From Rhodobacter sp. Har01 (GTDB lineage Bacteria; Pseudomonadota; Alphaproteobacteria; Rhodobacterales; Rhodobacteraceae), in the NCBI RefSeq assembly GCF_020564565.1, contig NZ_JAJCTD010000002.1:372001-436000 (forward strand): a stretch of DNA of 64,000 nucleotides, written 5' to 3'. The position numbers and the translations under genes were made by a program. Below, piece by piece: positions 9,280 to 19,186 of the stretch. Below the pieces are notes generated by a model that was not told the DNA's origin, ran no database searches, and saw only the letters and a list, made by a program, of their open reading frames with translations. The first letter of the stretch is position 1. Every line of letters begins with the position of its first letter.

Positions 9280-9872
9280 TGCGCCAGCATGCGGGCGACG
9301 GCCTGGCCGCGGTGGCTGATGGCGTTCTTCTCGGCCGCGGTCAGTTCGGCGAAGGTTCGGGCGTGGCCGTCGGGCTGGAACATCGGGTCATAGCCGTGGC
9401 CATCCTGCCCGCGCCGGGGCCAGACAAGGCGGCCCGGAGCGGTGCCCTCCACCCATTCGTCATGGCCATCGGGCCAGGCCAGCACCAGCGTGCAGCGGAA
9501 CTGCGCCGTCCAGGGCTGGGGAAAACCGGCCAAGGCCGCGTGGGTCTTTTCCATCGCATGAACGAAATCGCGGCCCGCCGGCGTGGTCGCCCAATCCGCC
9601 GTATAGACCCCCGGCGCGCCATCCAGCGCATCGACGGTCAGCCCGGAATCATCGGCCAGCGCCGGCAGGCCCGAGGCCTTGGCCGCCGCATGCGCCTTGA
9701 TCCGGGCATTGCCGAGGAACGAATCCTCCGTCTCCTCCGGCTCGGGCATGCCCAGATCGCCCGCCGAGACGCAAGACACCCCCAAGGGCGCCAGCAGCTG
9801 GGCGAACTCCTCCAGCTTGCCGCGGTTGTGGGTGGCGATCACCAGCCGGTCGCCGGTGAACCGCCGCGTCAT
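9267..9872 (-). CDS. rdgB: RdgB/HAM1 family non-canonical purine NTP pyrophosphatase
   Basis: RdgB removes dITP, ITP and XTP from the nucleotide pool by hydrolysis to the monophosphate, preventing mutagenic incorporation. The 201-residue protein has the family's N-terminal substrate loop ([14 protein letters not shown], residues 10-23), the [15 protein letters not shown] block with the catalytic acidic residues, and [20 protein letters not shown] with the metal-binding Asp pair. Its ATG overlaps the rph stop codon by 4 bases and its stop lies inside the hemW start and the parS site. Confidence 0.95.
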   Translation of the reverse strand: MTRRFTGDRLVIATHNRGKLEEFAQLLAPLGVSCVSAGDLGMPEPEETEDSFLGNARIKAHAAAKASGLPALADDSGLTVDALDGAPGVYTADWATTPAGRDFVHAMEKTHAALAGFPQPWTAQFRCTLVLAWPDGHDEWVEGTAPGRLVWPRRGQDGHGYDPMFQPDGHARTFAELTAAEKNAISHRGQAVARMLAQCFT

Positions 9873-10582
9873 GCCAGGGCCTTGCGCTGCGCCTCGACCA
9901 GCGCGGCGATGCCCTTGTCGGCCAGCGCCATCAGCGCCTGCAGATCGGCCACGCTGAACGGCGCGCCCTCGGCCGAGGCTTGCACCTCGACCAGCTTGCC
10001 CAGGCCGGTGACGACAAAGTTACCGTCGGTGCCGGCGACCGAATCCTCGTCATAATCCAGGTCCAGCACGGGCTGGCCGCCATAGACGCCGCAAGACACC
10101 GCGGCGACGTGGTCAAGGATCGGGTCCGACAACAGCAGACCCTTTTCCCGCAGCTTGTTCACCGCCAGCCGCAGCGCCACGAAGCCCCCGGTGATCGAGG
10201 CGCAGCGGGTGCCGCCATCGGCCTGGATCACGTCGCAGTCGATGACGATCTGGCGTTCGCCCAGGGCCTGCCGATCGACCACCGCGCGCAGGCTGCGACC
10301 GATAAGCCTTTGAATTTCCTGCGTTCTTCCGCTTTGCTTGCCGGCCGCGGCCTCTCGCTTGGTGCGCGTGTGGGTGCTGCGCGGCAGCATGCCGTATTCC
10401 GCGGTGACCCAGCCCATGCCGGTGTTGCGCAGGAACTGCGGCGGCTTTTCCTCGATGGTCGCGGTGCACAGCACATGCGTTCCGCCCATGCGGATCAGGC
10501 ACGACCCTTCGGCATGGCGGGTGACGGCGGTCTCGATGGTGACGGGGCGAAGTTCATCCAGGGCACGGCCAGAGGGGCGCAT
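9869..10582 (-). CDS. rph: Ribonuclease PH
   Basis: RNase PH is a phosphorolytic 3'-5' exoribonuclease that trims tRNA 3' ends. The 237-residue product closely follows the family: [14 protein letters not shown] at the start, [30 protein letters not shown] with the RNA-binding arginines, GGRTMEIQRLI-like [16 protein letters not shown], and [11 protein letters not shown] with the phosphate and metal site. I chose ATG 10582 over ATG 10588 because the AAAGGA ribosome-binding site lies about six bases before 10582 and the family starts MRP. The adjacent rdgB is a common neighbour. Confidence 0.95.
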   Translation of the reverse strand: MRPSGRALDELRPVTIETAVTRHAEGSCLIRMGGTHVLCTATIEEKPPQFLRNTGMGWVTAEYGMLPRSTHTRTKREAAAGKQSGRTQEIQRLIGRSLRAVVDRQALGERQIVIDCDVIQADGGTRCASITGGFVALRLAVNKLREKGLLLSDPILDHVAAVSCGVYGGQPVLDLDYDEDSVAGTDGNFVVTGLGKLVEVQASAEGAPFSVADLQALMALADKGIAALVEAQRKALA

Positions 10583-10643
10583 GATCATCCTTTCGGGGTT
10601 TCGCGGCCTGATACGCCCCGCAGGCCCGCCGGTGCAAGCCCGA

Positions 10644-10672
10644 TTGACGGCGGGCCGGCGACACCCTTTATT
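10644..10672 (+). promoter_or_regulatory. Putative sigma-70 promoter of hrcA-grpE
   Basis: TTGACG (10644-10649) and TTTATT (10667-10672) are spaced by 17 bases and end 24 bases before the hrcA start. No CIRCE inverted repeat (TTAGCACTC-N9-GAGTGCTAA) is visible in this gap, so HrcA autoregulation through CIRCE is not supported here. Confidence 0.5.
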
Positions 10673-10696
10673 CCCAAGACCGCAGGCAGGGATGCA

Positions 10697-11767
10697 ATGC
10701 AGACCGGACCGAATCTTCTGACCGAGATGACCGACCGCTCACGCGAGGTGTTCCGCCGCGTCGTCGAAGGCTATCTGACGACCGGAGAGCCGGTCGGTTC
10801 GCGCACCCTGACGCGGACGCTCAGCGAGCACATCTCGGCGGCAACCATCCGCAACGTGATGCAGGATCTTGAGTTTCTGGGGCTGCTGGACAGCCCGCAT
10901 GTTTCGGCCGGCAGGGTGCCGACGCAGGCCGGGCTGCGGCTGTTCGTCGACGGGTTCCTTGAGATGGGCCGGGTGGCCGAGGCCGACCGCGAGCGGATCG
11001 ACGCCACGCTGACACAGAACGACCAGGACGTGACGGCGCTTCTCGATCACGTCGGGTCGGCACTGTCGGCGCTGACGCGGGGGGCCAGCATCGTGCTGTC
11101 GCCCAAGCACGAATCGGCGCCGATCCGGCATATCGAGTTCGTCAGCCTGTCGGCCGACCGGGCCTTGGTGGTGTTGGTCTTTGCCGACGGGCAGGTGGAA
11201 AACCGCTTGTTCCACCCGCCGCCCGGGCAGACGCCCAGCTCGATGCGCGAGGCGGCGAATTTCCTGAACGCCATGGCCGAAGGCAAGACGCTTGAGGAAC
11301 TCCGCCGCACCATGCGCGCCGAGATCGACCGCCACCGGCAAGAGATCGATTCGCTGGCGCGTGAGCTGGTGGAAAGCGGCCTCGCGGTCTGGGAAAACGC
11401 CGGGCAAAGCCAGGAGCGGCTGATGGTCCGCGGCCGGGCCAACCTGCTTGAGGCCGCAACCGAGGCCGATGTCGACCGCATCCGCAGCCTCTTCGACGAT
11501 CTGGAACGCAAGCGCGACATCGCCGAATTCCTGGAACTGGCCGAAGAGGGCGACGGCGTGCGCATCTTCATCGGCTCGGAGAACAAACTCTTTTCACTTT
11601 CGGGTTCAAGTCTGGTGGTTTCTCCCTATATGAACGCCGAGCGAAAGATCATCGGCGCGGTCGGCGTCATCGGCCCCACGCGGCTGAACTACGGCCGGGT
11701 CGTGCCGATTGTGGATTACACGGCGCAGCTGGTGGGGCGGATGGTGTCCGACCGCGGGCGGGGCTGA
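10697..11767 (+). CDS. hrcA: Heat-inducible transcription repressor HrcA
   Basis: HrcA binds CIRCE operators and represses groE and related chaperone genes until heat stress. The 356-residue protein has the N-terminal winged helix ([25 protein letters not shown] and [13 protein letters not shown], residues about 10-55), the [18 protein letters not shown] motif, a GAF-like middle region and a conserved C-terminal SSLVVSPY...[10 protein letters not shown] block. The start ATG 10697 follows GCAGGG and gives the family N-terminus; the frame is open far upstream but antisense to rph. It is followed by grpE after 27 bases, the common hrcA-grpE pairing. Confidence 0.95.
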   Translation: MQTGPNLLTEMTDRSREVFRRVVEGYLTTGEPVGSRTLTRTLSEHISAATIRNVMQDLEFLGLLDSPHVSAGRVPTQAGLRLFVDGFLEMGRVAEADRERIDATLTQNDQDVTALLDHVGSALSALTRGASIVLSPKHESAPIRHIEFVSLSADRALVVLVFADGQVENRLFHPPPGQTPSSMREAANFLNAMAEGKTLEELRRTMRAEIDRHRQEIDSLARELVESGLAVWENAGQSQERLMVRGRANLLEAATEADVDRIRSLFDDLERKRDIAEFLELAEEGDGVRIFIGSENKLFSLSGSSLVVSPYMNAERKIIGAVGVIGPTRLNYGRVVPIVDYTAQLVGRMVSDRGRG

Positions 11768-11794
11768 GACCGAAAGAGACGAGGACAAGAACAT

Positions 11795-12331
11795 ATGGCG
11801 CAGGATGAGACCGCCGCCCCCGGGGCAGGCGAGGACGATCTGGAACTGAGCGACTTCGACGCGGAAGAGCGGCTGGCGGTGCTGAAGGCCGAGCGCGACG
11901 AATACCGCGACAAGTTCATGCGCGCCCTGGCCGAGGCCGAGAATTCCCGCAAGCGGGCCGAGCGTGATCGCCGCGAGGCCGAGCAATACGGCAGCACGCG
12001 GTTGGCGCGCGATCTGCTGCCGGTCTATGACAACCTTTCGCGGGCTCTGGCGGCGATTCCGGAGGAGTCCCGGGTTGCCTCTGCGGCCTTGATCGAGGGC
12101 GTCGAGCTGACGCTGCGAGAGTTGAGCAACGTGATGCAGAAGCACGGGGTGACGACGATCACCCCCGCGGTGGGCGACATGTTCGATCCGCAGATGCATC
12201 AGGCGATGTTCGAGGCGCCCTTGCCGGGCACCAAGGCCGGGCAGATCATCCAGGTGATGACCGAGGGCTTCATGCTGTATGACCGGCTGTTGCGGCCGGC
12301 GCAGGTGGGCGTTTCGTCCAACCCGGGCTGA
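11795..12331 (+). CDS. grpE: Nucleotide exchange factor GrpE
   Basis: GrpE releases ADP from DnaK in the Hsp70 cycle. The 178-residue protein has an acidic disordered N-terminus, a long charged coiled coil (about residues 22-65, LAVLKAERDEYRDKFMRALA), and the C-terminal beta domain with the GrpE signature VMQKHGVTTITP, the FDPQMHQAMF block and IIQVMTEGFMLYDRLLRPAQV. It follows hrcA in the same direction and is followed by a hairpin at 12343-12363 that probably ends the transcript before convergent mutS. Confidence 0.96.
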   Translation: MAQDETAAPGAGEDDLELSDFDAEERLAVLKAERDEYRDKFMRALAEAENSRKRAERDRREAEQYGSTRLARDLLPVYDNLSRALAAIPEESRVASAALIEGVELTLRELSNVMQKHGVTTITPAVGDMFDPQMHQAMFEAPLPGTKAGQIIQVMTEGFMLYDRLLRPAQVGVSSNPG

Positions 12332-12342
12332 GGGTGGATGCC

Positions 12343-12363
12343 CCGGGGGCTTTGCGCCCCCGG
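12343..12363. terminator. Hairpin between convergent grpE and mutS
   Basis: CCGGGGGC (12343-12350) pairs perfectly with GCCCCCGG (12356-12363) around a 5-base loop. There is no long T-tract on either strand, but it sits in a 67-base gap between two convergent stop codons, so it may serve both directions. The downstream string GGATATTTACAGACAGATGA resembles a recurring intergenic tail I recall from Rhodobacterales genomes. Confidence 0.6.
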
Positions 12364-12398
12364 ACCCCCGCAGGATATTTACAGACAGATGAAACGGC

Positions 12399-15014
12399 TC
12401 AGGTCAGGAGTGATTTGAGATCGTACAGCGCCTTGAGCGCCTGGATCGGGGTCATCTCGTCGGGGTGCAGCGCCTTGAGGCGGGATTCCACCTCTGACGT
12501 CTTTTGCGGCCTGGGCGGCGGGGCGGCGCGGAACAGCGGCAGGTCGTCGATCAGCGCGGATTGCTTGCCGCCCTCGCGGTCGCCCTTTTCCAGCGCCTCA
12601 AGCACCACCTTGGCGCGTTCTACCACGCTGTGCGGCAGGCCGGCCAGGCGGGCGACCTGCACGCCATAGCTGCGGTCGGCGGCTCCCTTGGTGACTTCGT
12701 GCAGGAAGATCACCTCGCCGTCCCATTCCTTGACCGTGACGGTGGCGTTCTCGACCCCGGCCAGCTTGCCCGCCAGCGCCGTCATCTCATGGTAATGGGT
12801 GGCGAAGAGGGCACGGCAGCGGTTGGTTTCGTGCAGGTGTTCCAGCGTGGCCCAGGCGATGGACAGGCCGTCATAGGTGGCGGTGCCGCGGCCGATCTCA
12901 TCCAGGATCACCAGCGCGCGGTCGTCGGCCTGGTTCAGGATGGCGGCGGTTTCGACCATTTCCACCATGAAGGTGGACCTGCCGCGGGCCAGGTCGTCAC
13001 TGGCGCCGACGCGGCTGAACAACTGGCTGACAAGGCCGATGTGGGCGGCCCGGGCGGGAACGAAGCTGCCGGCCTGGGCAAGAAGCGCGATCAGCGCGTT
13101 CTGCCGCAGGAAGGTGGATTTGCCGGCCATGTTCGGGCCGGTCAGCAGCCAGATCGCTGGTGTCGCGCCGTCTGTCAGGGCGCAGTCGTTGGCGATGAAG
13201 GGGTCTCCGGCGCGTTTCAACGCGCGTTCCACGACGGGGTGGCGGCCGCCTTCCACCCTGAAGGCGTGGCTGTCGTCGACCTGCGGTTCGCACCAGTCCT
13301 CGGCCGCGGCCAGTTCGGCCAGCGCGGCGGCAAGGTCGATCTCGGCCAGCGCGCGGGCGGCGGTGCCGATCGGTCCGGCGGCGGACAGAACGGCGGCCCG
13401 CAGGCCTTCGTAGTGACGCTTTTCGATCTCGATGGCGTGGTTGCCGGCGTTCAGGATGCGGGTTTCCAGCTCGCTCAGCGCCAGCGTGGTAAAGCGCACC
13501 TGCCCGGCGGTGGTCTGCCGGTGGATGAACAGGTCGGGGAAGGACCGGATGCGGTCTTCGTGGGTGGTGGTGACCTCGACGAAGTAGCCCAGCACGTTGT
13601 TGTGCTTGATCTTCAGGCTTTGCACCCCGGTTCGTTCGACATAATCGGCCTGCATCCGCCCGATCACGCCGCGGCCTTCGTCCCGCAAGCTGCGGGTTTC
13701 GTCCAGTTCGGCGTCGAAGCCCGGCGCGATATAGCCGCCGTCGCGGGTGAACAGCGGCGGCTCGGCCACCAGTGCCCGGTCCAGCAGGCCGGTCAGCATC
13801 TCGTGACCCAGCAGGGCGCTTGCGGCCTCGGCCAGCAGCGGCGGCGCGTCGGTCAGCAGGCCGGCCACGGCGCCCGCCTGTGACAGGCCGGCGCGGATGG
13901 CGGTCAGGTCGCGCGGACCGCCGCGATCCAGCGCCAGCCGCGACGCCGCGCGGTCCATGTCCGGCACCCGGCGCAAGGCATCGCGCAAGGCGTCGTGCAG
14001 GCGCGGGGATTCCAGCAGGCCCCGCACCGCCGCAAGCCGGGCGTGGATGGTCGGCAGGTCTCGGGACGGCGAGGACAGTCGGCGTTCCAGCAGCCGCGCG
14101 CCGGCGGCGGTGACGGTGCGATCCACCGCCGCCAGAAGTGATCCCTCGCGGCCACCGCCCAGCGCCGCCGTCAGCTCCAGATTCCGCCGGGTGGCGGCGT
14201 CGATCTGCATTGCGCCGCCGGGGGGTTCCTTGACCGGCGGGTGCAACAGCGGCATCCGCCCGCGCTGGGTCAGGTCAAGATAGTCGGCCAGCGCGCCCAT
14301 CGCCGACATCTCGGCCCGGGTGAAGCTGCCAAATCCCTCAAGCGAAGTGGTGCCGAACAGGGCGCACAGCCGATGCTCGGCCCCCGCACTGTCGAAACTG
14401 GCGCGCGCCAGCGGCGTCAGCGCGGCACCGCTGTCCTGCACCACCGGCGCAAGTTCGCGGTCGCGGGTGTCGCTGACCAGCACTTCGCGCGGGGCCAGCC
14501 GGGCCAGTTCGGGCGCCAGCCGGGCCAGCGGGCAGGGCATCACCCGCAGCTCTCCGGTCGAGATGTCGGCCCAGGCCAGCGCCGCCTCGTCGCGCACTTC
14601 GGCCCAGGCGACCAGATGGTTGGGGCGGCGGGCGTCCAGCAGGCTGTCCTCGGTCAGCGTGCCGGGGGTGACCAGCCGCACCACATCGCGCCGCACCACC
14701 GATTTCGCCCCGCGCTTCTTCGCCTCGGCCGGGTCTTCCATTTGTTCGGCAATGGCAACGCGGAATCCCTTGCGGATCAGCGTCAGCAGGTAGCCCTCGG
14801 CCGCATGGACCGGCACACCGCACATCGGGATCGGCTCACCCTGGTGAAAGCCGCGCTTGGTCAGCGCGATGTCCAGCGCCTCGGCTGCCGCCGCCGCGTC
14901 GTCGAAGAACATCTCGTAGAAATCGCCCATCCGGTAGAACAGCAGGGCGCCGGGGTTCTGCGCCTTGATCTGCAGATACTGCGCCATCATCGGCGTCGTG
15001 GCGTCTTCGGTCAT
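12399..15014 (-). CDS. mutS: DNA mismatch repair protein MutS
   Basis: MutS recognises mismatches and small loops and starts methyl-independent or MutL-dependent repair. The 871-residue protein is full length: the mismatch-contacting Phe32-x-Glu34 in MGDFYEMF, connector and lever domains, the clamp, and a C-terminal ABC-type ATPase with Walker [10 protein letters not shown] (near residue 626), the Walker [17 protein letters not shown] and the [11 protein letters not shown] switch. A short MutL/tetramerisation tail follows. It is convergent with grpE and divergent from maeB. Confidence 0.97.
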   Translation of the reverse strand: MTEDATTPMMAQYLQIKAQNPGALLFYRMGDFYEMFFDDAAAAAEALDIALTKRGFHQGEPIPMCGVPVHAAEGYLLTLIRKGFRVAIAEQMEDPAEAKKRGAKSVVRRDVVRLVTPGTLTEDSLLDARRPNHLVAWAEVRDEAALAWADISTGELRVMPCPLARLAPELARLAPREVLVSDTRDRELAPVVQDSGAALTPLARASFDSAGAEHRLCALFGTTSLEGFGSFTRAEMSAMGALADYLDLTQRGRMPLLHPPVKEPPGGAMQIDAATRRNLELTAALGGGREGSLLAAVDRTVTAAGARLLERRLSSPSRDLPTIHARLAAVRGLLESPRLHDALRDALRRVPDMDRAASRLALDRGGPRDLTAIRAGLSQAGAVAGLLTDAPPLLAEAASALLGHEMLTGLLDRALVAEPPLFTRDGGYIAPGFDAELDETRSLRDEGRGVIGRMQADYVERTGVQSLKIKHNNVLGYFVEVTTTHEDRIRSFPDLFIHRQTTAGQVRFTTLALSELETRILNAGNHAIEIEKRHYEGLRAAVLSAAGPIGTAARALAEIDLAAALAELAAAEDWCEPQVDDSHAFRVEGGRHPVVERALKRAGDPFIANDCALTDGATPAIWLLTGPNMAGKSTFLRQNALIALLAQAGSFVPARAAHIGLVSQLFSRVGASDDLARGRSTFMVEMVETAAILNQADDRALVILDEIGRGTATYDGLSIAWATLEHLHETNRCRALFATHYHEMTALAGKLAGVENATVTVKEWDGEVIFLHEVTKGAADRSYGVQVARLAGLPHSVVERAKVVLEALEKGDREGGKQSALIDDLPLFRAAPPPRPQKTSEVESRLKALHPDEMTPIQALKALYDLKSLLT

Positions 15015-15138
15015 GCGTTCCCCCGGCCCTGGCCGACCCTACAAAAGCGCGCTTCCAGCGAAAAGGCTTGTTTAGCACCTTTTCAGGCCGCACCGCCGGG
15101 TCTATGACCGCCGGGCTTCATGACAGGATGGCCCCCTG

Positions 15139-17397
15139 ATGACGACCCGAAACAAGACCACGCCGGAAGAGGCGCTGAACTACCATTTTGAACCCTATCC
15201 GGGTAAATATGACGTTGTCGCCTCGAAGCCGATGGCGACGCAGCGCGATCTTTCGCTGGCCTATTCGCCCGGGGTGGCCGTGCCGGTGCAGGCCATCGCC
15301 GACAATCCCGAGACGGCCTATGACTACACGGTCAAGGGCAACATGGTGGCGGTGATCTCGAACGGCACCGCGATCCTGGGGATGGGGAACCTGGGCGCGC
15401 TGGCGTCGAAGCCGGTGATGGAAGGCAAGGCGGTGCTGTTCAAGCGCTTTGCCGACGTCAACGCCATCGACATCGAGCTGGCGACCGAGGACCCCGACGA
15501 GATCATCAAGGCCGTCCAGTTGATGAGCTGCACCTTCGGCGGCATCAACCTTGAAGACATCAAGGCCCCGGAATGCTTCATCATCGAAAGCCGGCTCAAG
15601 GAAATCTGCGACATTCCGGTGTTTCACGATGACCAGCACGGCACCGCGGTGATCTGTGCCGCCGGCCTGATCAACGCGCTGGAGATCTCGGGCAAGCTGA
15701 TCCAGGACGTCCGCATCGTCCTGAACGGGGCCGGTGCGGCGGGCATCGCCTGCCTTGAACTGCTCAAGACCATGGGCGCGCGCAATGAAAACTGCATCAT
15801 GTGCGACACCAAGGGCGTCATCTACCAGGGCCGCACCGAGGGCATGAACCAGTGGAAATCGGCCCACGCGGTGAAGACCGACCTGCGCACTCTGGATGAG
15901 GCGATGGTCGGCGCCGACGTCTTCCTGGGCGTCAGCGCCAAGGGTGCCGTCACACCCGCGATGGTCGCCAGCATGGCGCCGAACCCGGTGATCTTCGCCA
16001 TGGCGAACCCCGATCCCGAGATCACCCCCGAAGAGGCCCAGGCCGTTCGCTCTGACGCCATCGTGGCGACGGGCCGCAGCGATTACCCCAACCAGGTGAA
16101 CAACGTCCTGGGCTTTCCCTATCTCTTCCGCGGCGCGCTGGACATCCACGCCCGCGCCATCAACGACGAGATGAAGATCGCCTGCGCCAAGGCGCTGGCA
16201 AAGCTGGCGCGCGAAGACGTGCCGGACGAGGTCGCCATGGCCTATGGCCGCAAGCTGACCTTCGGGCGCGACTACATCATTCCCACGCCCTTCGACCCCC
16301 GGCTGATCCACACCATCCCGCCGGCGGTGGCCAGGGCCGGCATGGATACCGGCGTCGCCCGCCGCCCGATCATCGACATGAAGGCCTACGAGGCCGGCCT
16401 CAAGGCCCGGATGGACCCGACGGCCAGCATCCTGCAAGGCATCCACGCCCGCGCCCGCCAGGCCCAGGCCCGGATGATCTTTGCCGAAGGCGACGATCCC
16501 CGCGTGTTGCGTGCCGCCGTCGCCTGGCAGCGCAGCGGCCTTGGCAAGGCGCTGGTCGTAGGCCGCGACCACGACGTCCGCGAAAAGCTGGAATCCGTCG
16601 GCCTGTCGGATGCCGTCAAGGAACTTGAGGTGGTCAACGCCGGCAACACCCGGCACCTCGACGCCTACAAGGACTTTCTCTACAGCCGCCTGCAACGTCA
16701 GGGCCAGGACCGCGAGGATATCCACCGTCTGGCCGCCCGCGACCGGCATGTCTTCGCCTCGCTGATGCTGGCGCATGGGCATGGCGACGCGCTGGTGACC
16801 GGGGCCACCCGCAAGTCGGCGCATGTGCTGAGCCTGATCAACACGGTCTTCGACGCATCGGCTGCCGATGGGGCCGTGGGGGTGACGGCGCTCTTGCACA
16901 AGGGTCGCATCCTGCTGATCGCCGATACCCTGGTGCATGAATGGCCCGAGGAAGAGGACCTGGCCACGATCGCCATTCGGGCTGCCGGTGTGGCCCGCAA
17001 CCTGGGGCTTGAGCCGCGGGTTGCCTTCGTGAGCTTCTCGACCTTCGGCTATCCGATGTCCGAACGCGCGCTGAAGATGCACCGCGCCCCGCTGGCGCTG
17101 GACAAGCGAAACGTCGATTTCGAATACGATGGCGAAATGACCGTCGATGTGGCGCTGAACATGCAGCGGATGGCGGCCTATCCGTTCTGCCGCCTGACCG
17201 GACCGGCGAACATCCTGGTTGTCCCGGCGCGGCACTCCGCCTCGATCTCGGTCAAGCTGATGCAGGAAATGGCCGGGGCCACGGTCATCGGTCCCATCCT
17301 GACCGGCGTGAAGAAGCCGATCCAGATCTGCTCGACCGGGGCCACCGCAAACGACATCCTGAACATGGCGGTCATGGCGGCCTGCAAGGTGGGGTGA
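15139..17397 (+). CDS. maeB: NADP-dependent malic enzyme with phosphotransacetylase-like C-terminal domain
   Basis: This 752-residue protein is the hybrid MaeB type. Residues 1 to about 430 form the malic enzyme (decarboxylating malate to pyruvate with NADP), with SLAYSPGVAVPVQAI, FADVNAIDIEL and VFHDDQHGTA motifs and a Rossmann fold (VLNGAGAAGIACLELL). Residues about 431-752 are a phosphate acetyltransferase-like domain (RMIFAEGDDPRVLRAA, GATRKSAHVL, VGPVLTGxKKPI-like ending), which in characterised homologues is regulatory, binding acetyl-CoA, rather than catalytic. It is monocistronic and is followed by two hairpins. Confidence 0.95.
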   Translation: MTTRNKTTPEEALNYHFEPYPGKYDVVASKPMATQRDLSLAYSPGVAVPVQAIADNPETAYDYTVKGNMVAVISNGTAILGMGNLGALASKPVMEGKAVLFKRFADVNAIDIELATEDPDEIIKAVQLMSCTFGGINLEDIKAPECFIIESRLKEICDIPVFHDDQHGTAVICAAGLINALEISGKLIQDVRIVLNGAGAAGIACLELLKTMGARNENCIMCDTKGVIYQGRTEGMNQWKSAHAVKTDLRTLDEAMVGADVFLGVSAKGAVTPAMVASMAPNPVIFAMANPDPEITPEEAQAVRSDAIVATGRSDYPNQVNNVLGFPYLFRGALDIHARAINDEMKIACAKALAKLAREDVPDEVAMAYGRKLTFGRDYIIPTPFDPRLIHTIPPAVARAGMDTGVARRPIIDMKAYEAGLKARMDPTASILQGIHARARQAQARMIFAEGDDPRVLRAAVAWQRSGLGKALVVGRDHDVREKLESVGLSDAVKELEVVNAGNTRHLDAYKDFLYSRLQRQGQDREDIHRLAARDRHVFASLMLAHGHGDALVTGATRKSAHVLSLINTVFDASAADGAVGVTALLHKGRILLIADTLVHEWPEEEDLATIAIRAAGVARNLGLEPRVAFVSFSTFGYPMSERALKMHRAPLALDKRNVDFEYDGEMTVDVALNMQRMAAYPFCRLTGPANILVVPARHSASISVKLMQEMAGATVIGPILTGVKKPIQICSTGATANDILNMAVMAACKVG

Positions 17398-17425
17398 GGC
17401 CCGGCCCCGGCCCAAGCCGGGGAGA

Positions 17426-17446
17426 AAACGCTCCGGTGGAGCGTTT
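17426..17446 (+). terminator. Hairpin after maeB
   Basis: AAACGCTCC (17426-17434) pairs with GGAGCGTTT (17438-17446) across a GGT loop, 29 bases after the maeB stop. The stem starts with A and ends with T runs, as expected of an intrinsic terminator or a repeated extragenic palindrome. Confidence 0.65.
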
Positions 17447-17458
17447 ACAGGGCCGAAC

Positions 17459-17480
17459 GGGCGCGAACTCCTTCGCGCCC
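17459..17480. terminator. Second hairpin after maeB
   Basis: GGGCGCGAA (17459-17467) pairs with TTCGCGCCC (17472-17480) across CTCC. It is adjacent to the previous hairpin and lacks a T-tract; it may be a tandem terminator or part of a repeated intergenic element. Confidence 0.45.
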
Positions 17481-17546
17481 CGGGAGGGGGGTTTCCCTTT
17501 GGCATCGCGCGCCCTAGCCTTGCGGCAAACCCGCAAGGAGCGCGCG

Positions 17547-18446
17547 ATGACCGACCACGTCTCAGCCCATCAGGCCGAGGAAGACGCCCGCAACGACCGG
17601 ATTCTGATCTGGGTCGACGGCGTGCTTCGCCCCAAGGCGCAAGCCGTCGTCTCGGTCTACGATTCCGGCTTCATGCTGGGCGATGGCGTGTGGGAAGGCA
17701 TCCGTCTGTACAACGGCCGCTGGGCCTTCATCGAGGAACACATCGACCGCCTGTTCGAGGCCGCGAAGGCGATTGACCTGGACATTGGCCGCAGCCGGGA
17801 AGACGTAGTTTCCGCCGTGTTAGAGACACAAATGGCGAATGGCATGGTGACGGATGCGCATTGCCGGCTGATGGTGACGCGGGGGGTCAAGACTCGGCCG
17901 TTCCAGCACCCGCGCCTGTCGCAGCAGGGGCCGACCATGGTCATCATCATGGAGCATTCGCGCCCGAAGCTGCCCCGCCCGATCACGCTGGCCACCGTGC
18001 CGCACCTGCGCGGCCTGCCGATGACCCAGGACCCCAAGCTGAACAGCCACTCCAAGCTGAACTGCATCCTGGCCTGCATCGCGGCGCAGAAGGCGGGGGC
18101 GGATGAGGCGCTGATGCTGGACGTGCATGGCTTCGTGAACACGACCAACGCCTGCAACTTCTTCATCGTGCGCAAGGGCGAGGTCTGGACCAGCACCGGC
18201 GACTACTGCATGAACGGGATCACCCGGGCCAAGGTGCTGGACCTGTGCCGCGCGAACGGCATCGTGGCCCGCGAACGCAACTTTTCTCTGGTCGATGCCT
18301 ACGGCGCGGATGAGGCCTTTCTGACCGGCACCTTCGGCGCGCAAACCCCGGTGGGGGCGATCGACGGGCGCGTCATCGGGACCGGGCAGATGGGGCCGGT
18401 GACCGAACGCCTGCGCGGCCTGTACAGGCAGATGGTGGGCGCATGA
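17547..18446 (+). CDS. Class IV aminotransferase, branched-chain aminotransferase-like
   Basis: PLP-dependent fold-type IV enzyme of the BCAT/D-amino-acid aminotransferase group, 299 residues. Visible features are the N-terminal VYDSGFMLGDGVWEGIRLYNG motif region, the PLP-binding Lys170 in NSHSKLNCILAC, the EALMLDVHGFVNTTNACNFF block that contacts the cofactor, and a C-terminal GTFGAQTPVGAIDG. ATG 17547 is set by a strong AAGGAG six bases upstream. The stop overlaps the start of a sulfotransferase-like gene by 4 bases, so the two are co-translated. It is annotated generically as a BCAT relative; the pairing suggests a specialised substrate rather than routine valine/leucine synthesis. Confidence 0.85.
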   Translation: MTDHVSAHQAEEDARNDRILIWVDGVLRPKAQAVVSVYDSGFMLGDGVWEGIRLYNGRWAFIEEHIDRLFEAAKAIDLDIGRSREDVVSAVLETQMANGMVTDAHCRLMVTRGVKTRPFQHPRLSQQGPTMVIIMEHSRPKLPRPITLATVPHLRGLPMTQDPKLNSHSKLNCILACIAAQKAGADEALMLDVHGFVNTTNACNFFIVRKGEVWTSTGDYCMNGITRAKVLDLCRANGIVARERNFSLVDAYGADEAFLTGTFGAQTPVGAIDGRVIGTGQMGPVTERLRGLYRQMVGA

Positions 18447-19183
18447 CCCCCGATCCCAAACGCATTGCCATGTGGTCCGGGCCGCGGAACCTGTCGACGG
18501 CACTGATGTATGCCTTCGCGGCGCGGGGCGACTGTGCTGTCTGGGATGAGCCGTTCTACGCCGCCTACCTTGCCGCCACCGGCCTGGCCCACCCCATGGC
18601 CGACCAGGTGATCGCGGCCGGCGAGGCGGACCCGGCCCGGGTTGCCGCGGCCTGTCTGGGGCCGATTCGGCAGGAACAGAGCCTGTTTTACCAAAAGCAC
18701 ATGACCCTGCACATGATCCCGTCCTTCGGCCGGGGCTTCCTTGCGGGCCTGACCAACGTGTTTCTCATCCGTCATCCGGCGCGGGTGGTGGCAAGCTATT
18801 CAAGGAAAAGGGAAAATCCCACGTTGCAGGATATCGGCTTTGTCCAGCAGGCGGAACTGTTCGATCAGGTCGCCCAGATGACAGGGCAGGCGCCCCCGGT
18901 GATCGACAGCGCGTCGATCCGCGCCAACCCACTGGAATCGCTGCGAATCCTTTGTGGTCGCCTGGGCATTCCCTTTACCGACCGGATGCTGTCCTGGCCC
19001 GCCGGCCCCAAGCCCTATGACGGCATCTGGGCGCCGCACTGGTATGGCGCCGTGCATGCCTCGACCGGGTTCGAAGACCCCGAAGGCGGGCTGCCGGACC
19101 TTGCGGCCGAGCACGCCAGACTGGCCGAGGCGGCGCTGCCCTACTATGAGACGTTGGCCCGCCACGGGTTGGGAAGGGCCTGA
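18443..19183 (+). CDS. Sulfotransferase-family protein
   Basis: A 246-residue protein with a P-loop-like WSGPRNLST near residues 11-19, matching the 5'-phosphosulfate-binding loop of PAPS-dependent sulfotransferases, and NVFLIRHPARVVASYSRKR (about 104-122) resembling the 3'-phosphate-binding Arg/Ser motif. The C-terminus has no signal or membrane segment, so it is probably cytoplasmic. It overlaps the upstream aminotransferase by 4 bases (ATGA), implying coupled synthesis and a shared pathway. The substrate is unknown; other nucleotide-binding roles for this fold cannot be excluded. It is convergent with argG, with only 3 bases between stops. Confidence 0.75.
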   Translation: MTPDPKRIAMWSGPRNLSTALMYAFAARGDCAVWDEPFYAAYLAATGLAHPMADQVIAAGEADPARVAAACLGPIRQEQSLFYQKHMTLHMIPSFGRGFLAGLTNVFLIRHPARVVASYSRKRENPTLQDIGFVQQAELFDQVAQMTGQAPPVIDSASIRANPLESLRILCGRLGIPFTDRMLSWPAGPKPYDGIWAPHWYGAVHASTGFEDPEGGLPDLAAEHARLAEAALPYYETLARHGLGRA

Positions 19184-19186
19184 CGT

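Noticed and set aside
10583..10696. Expected CIRCE operator upstream of hrcA.
   Set aside because: No TTAGCACTC-N9-GAGTGCTAA-like repeat was found in the gap. A lone TTAGCACC half near 15067 is unrelated.
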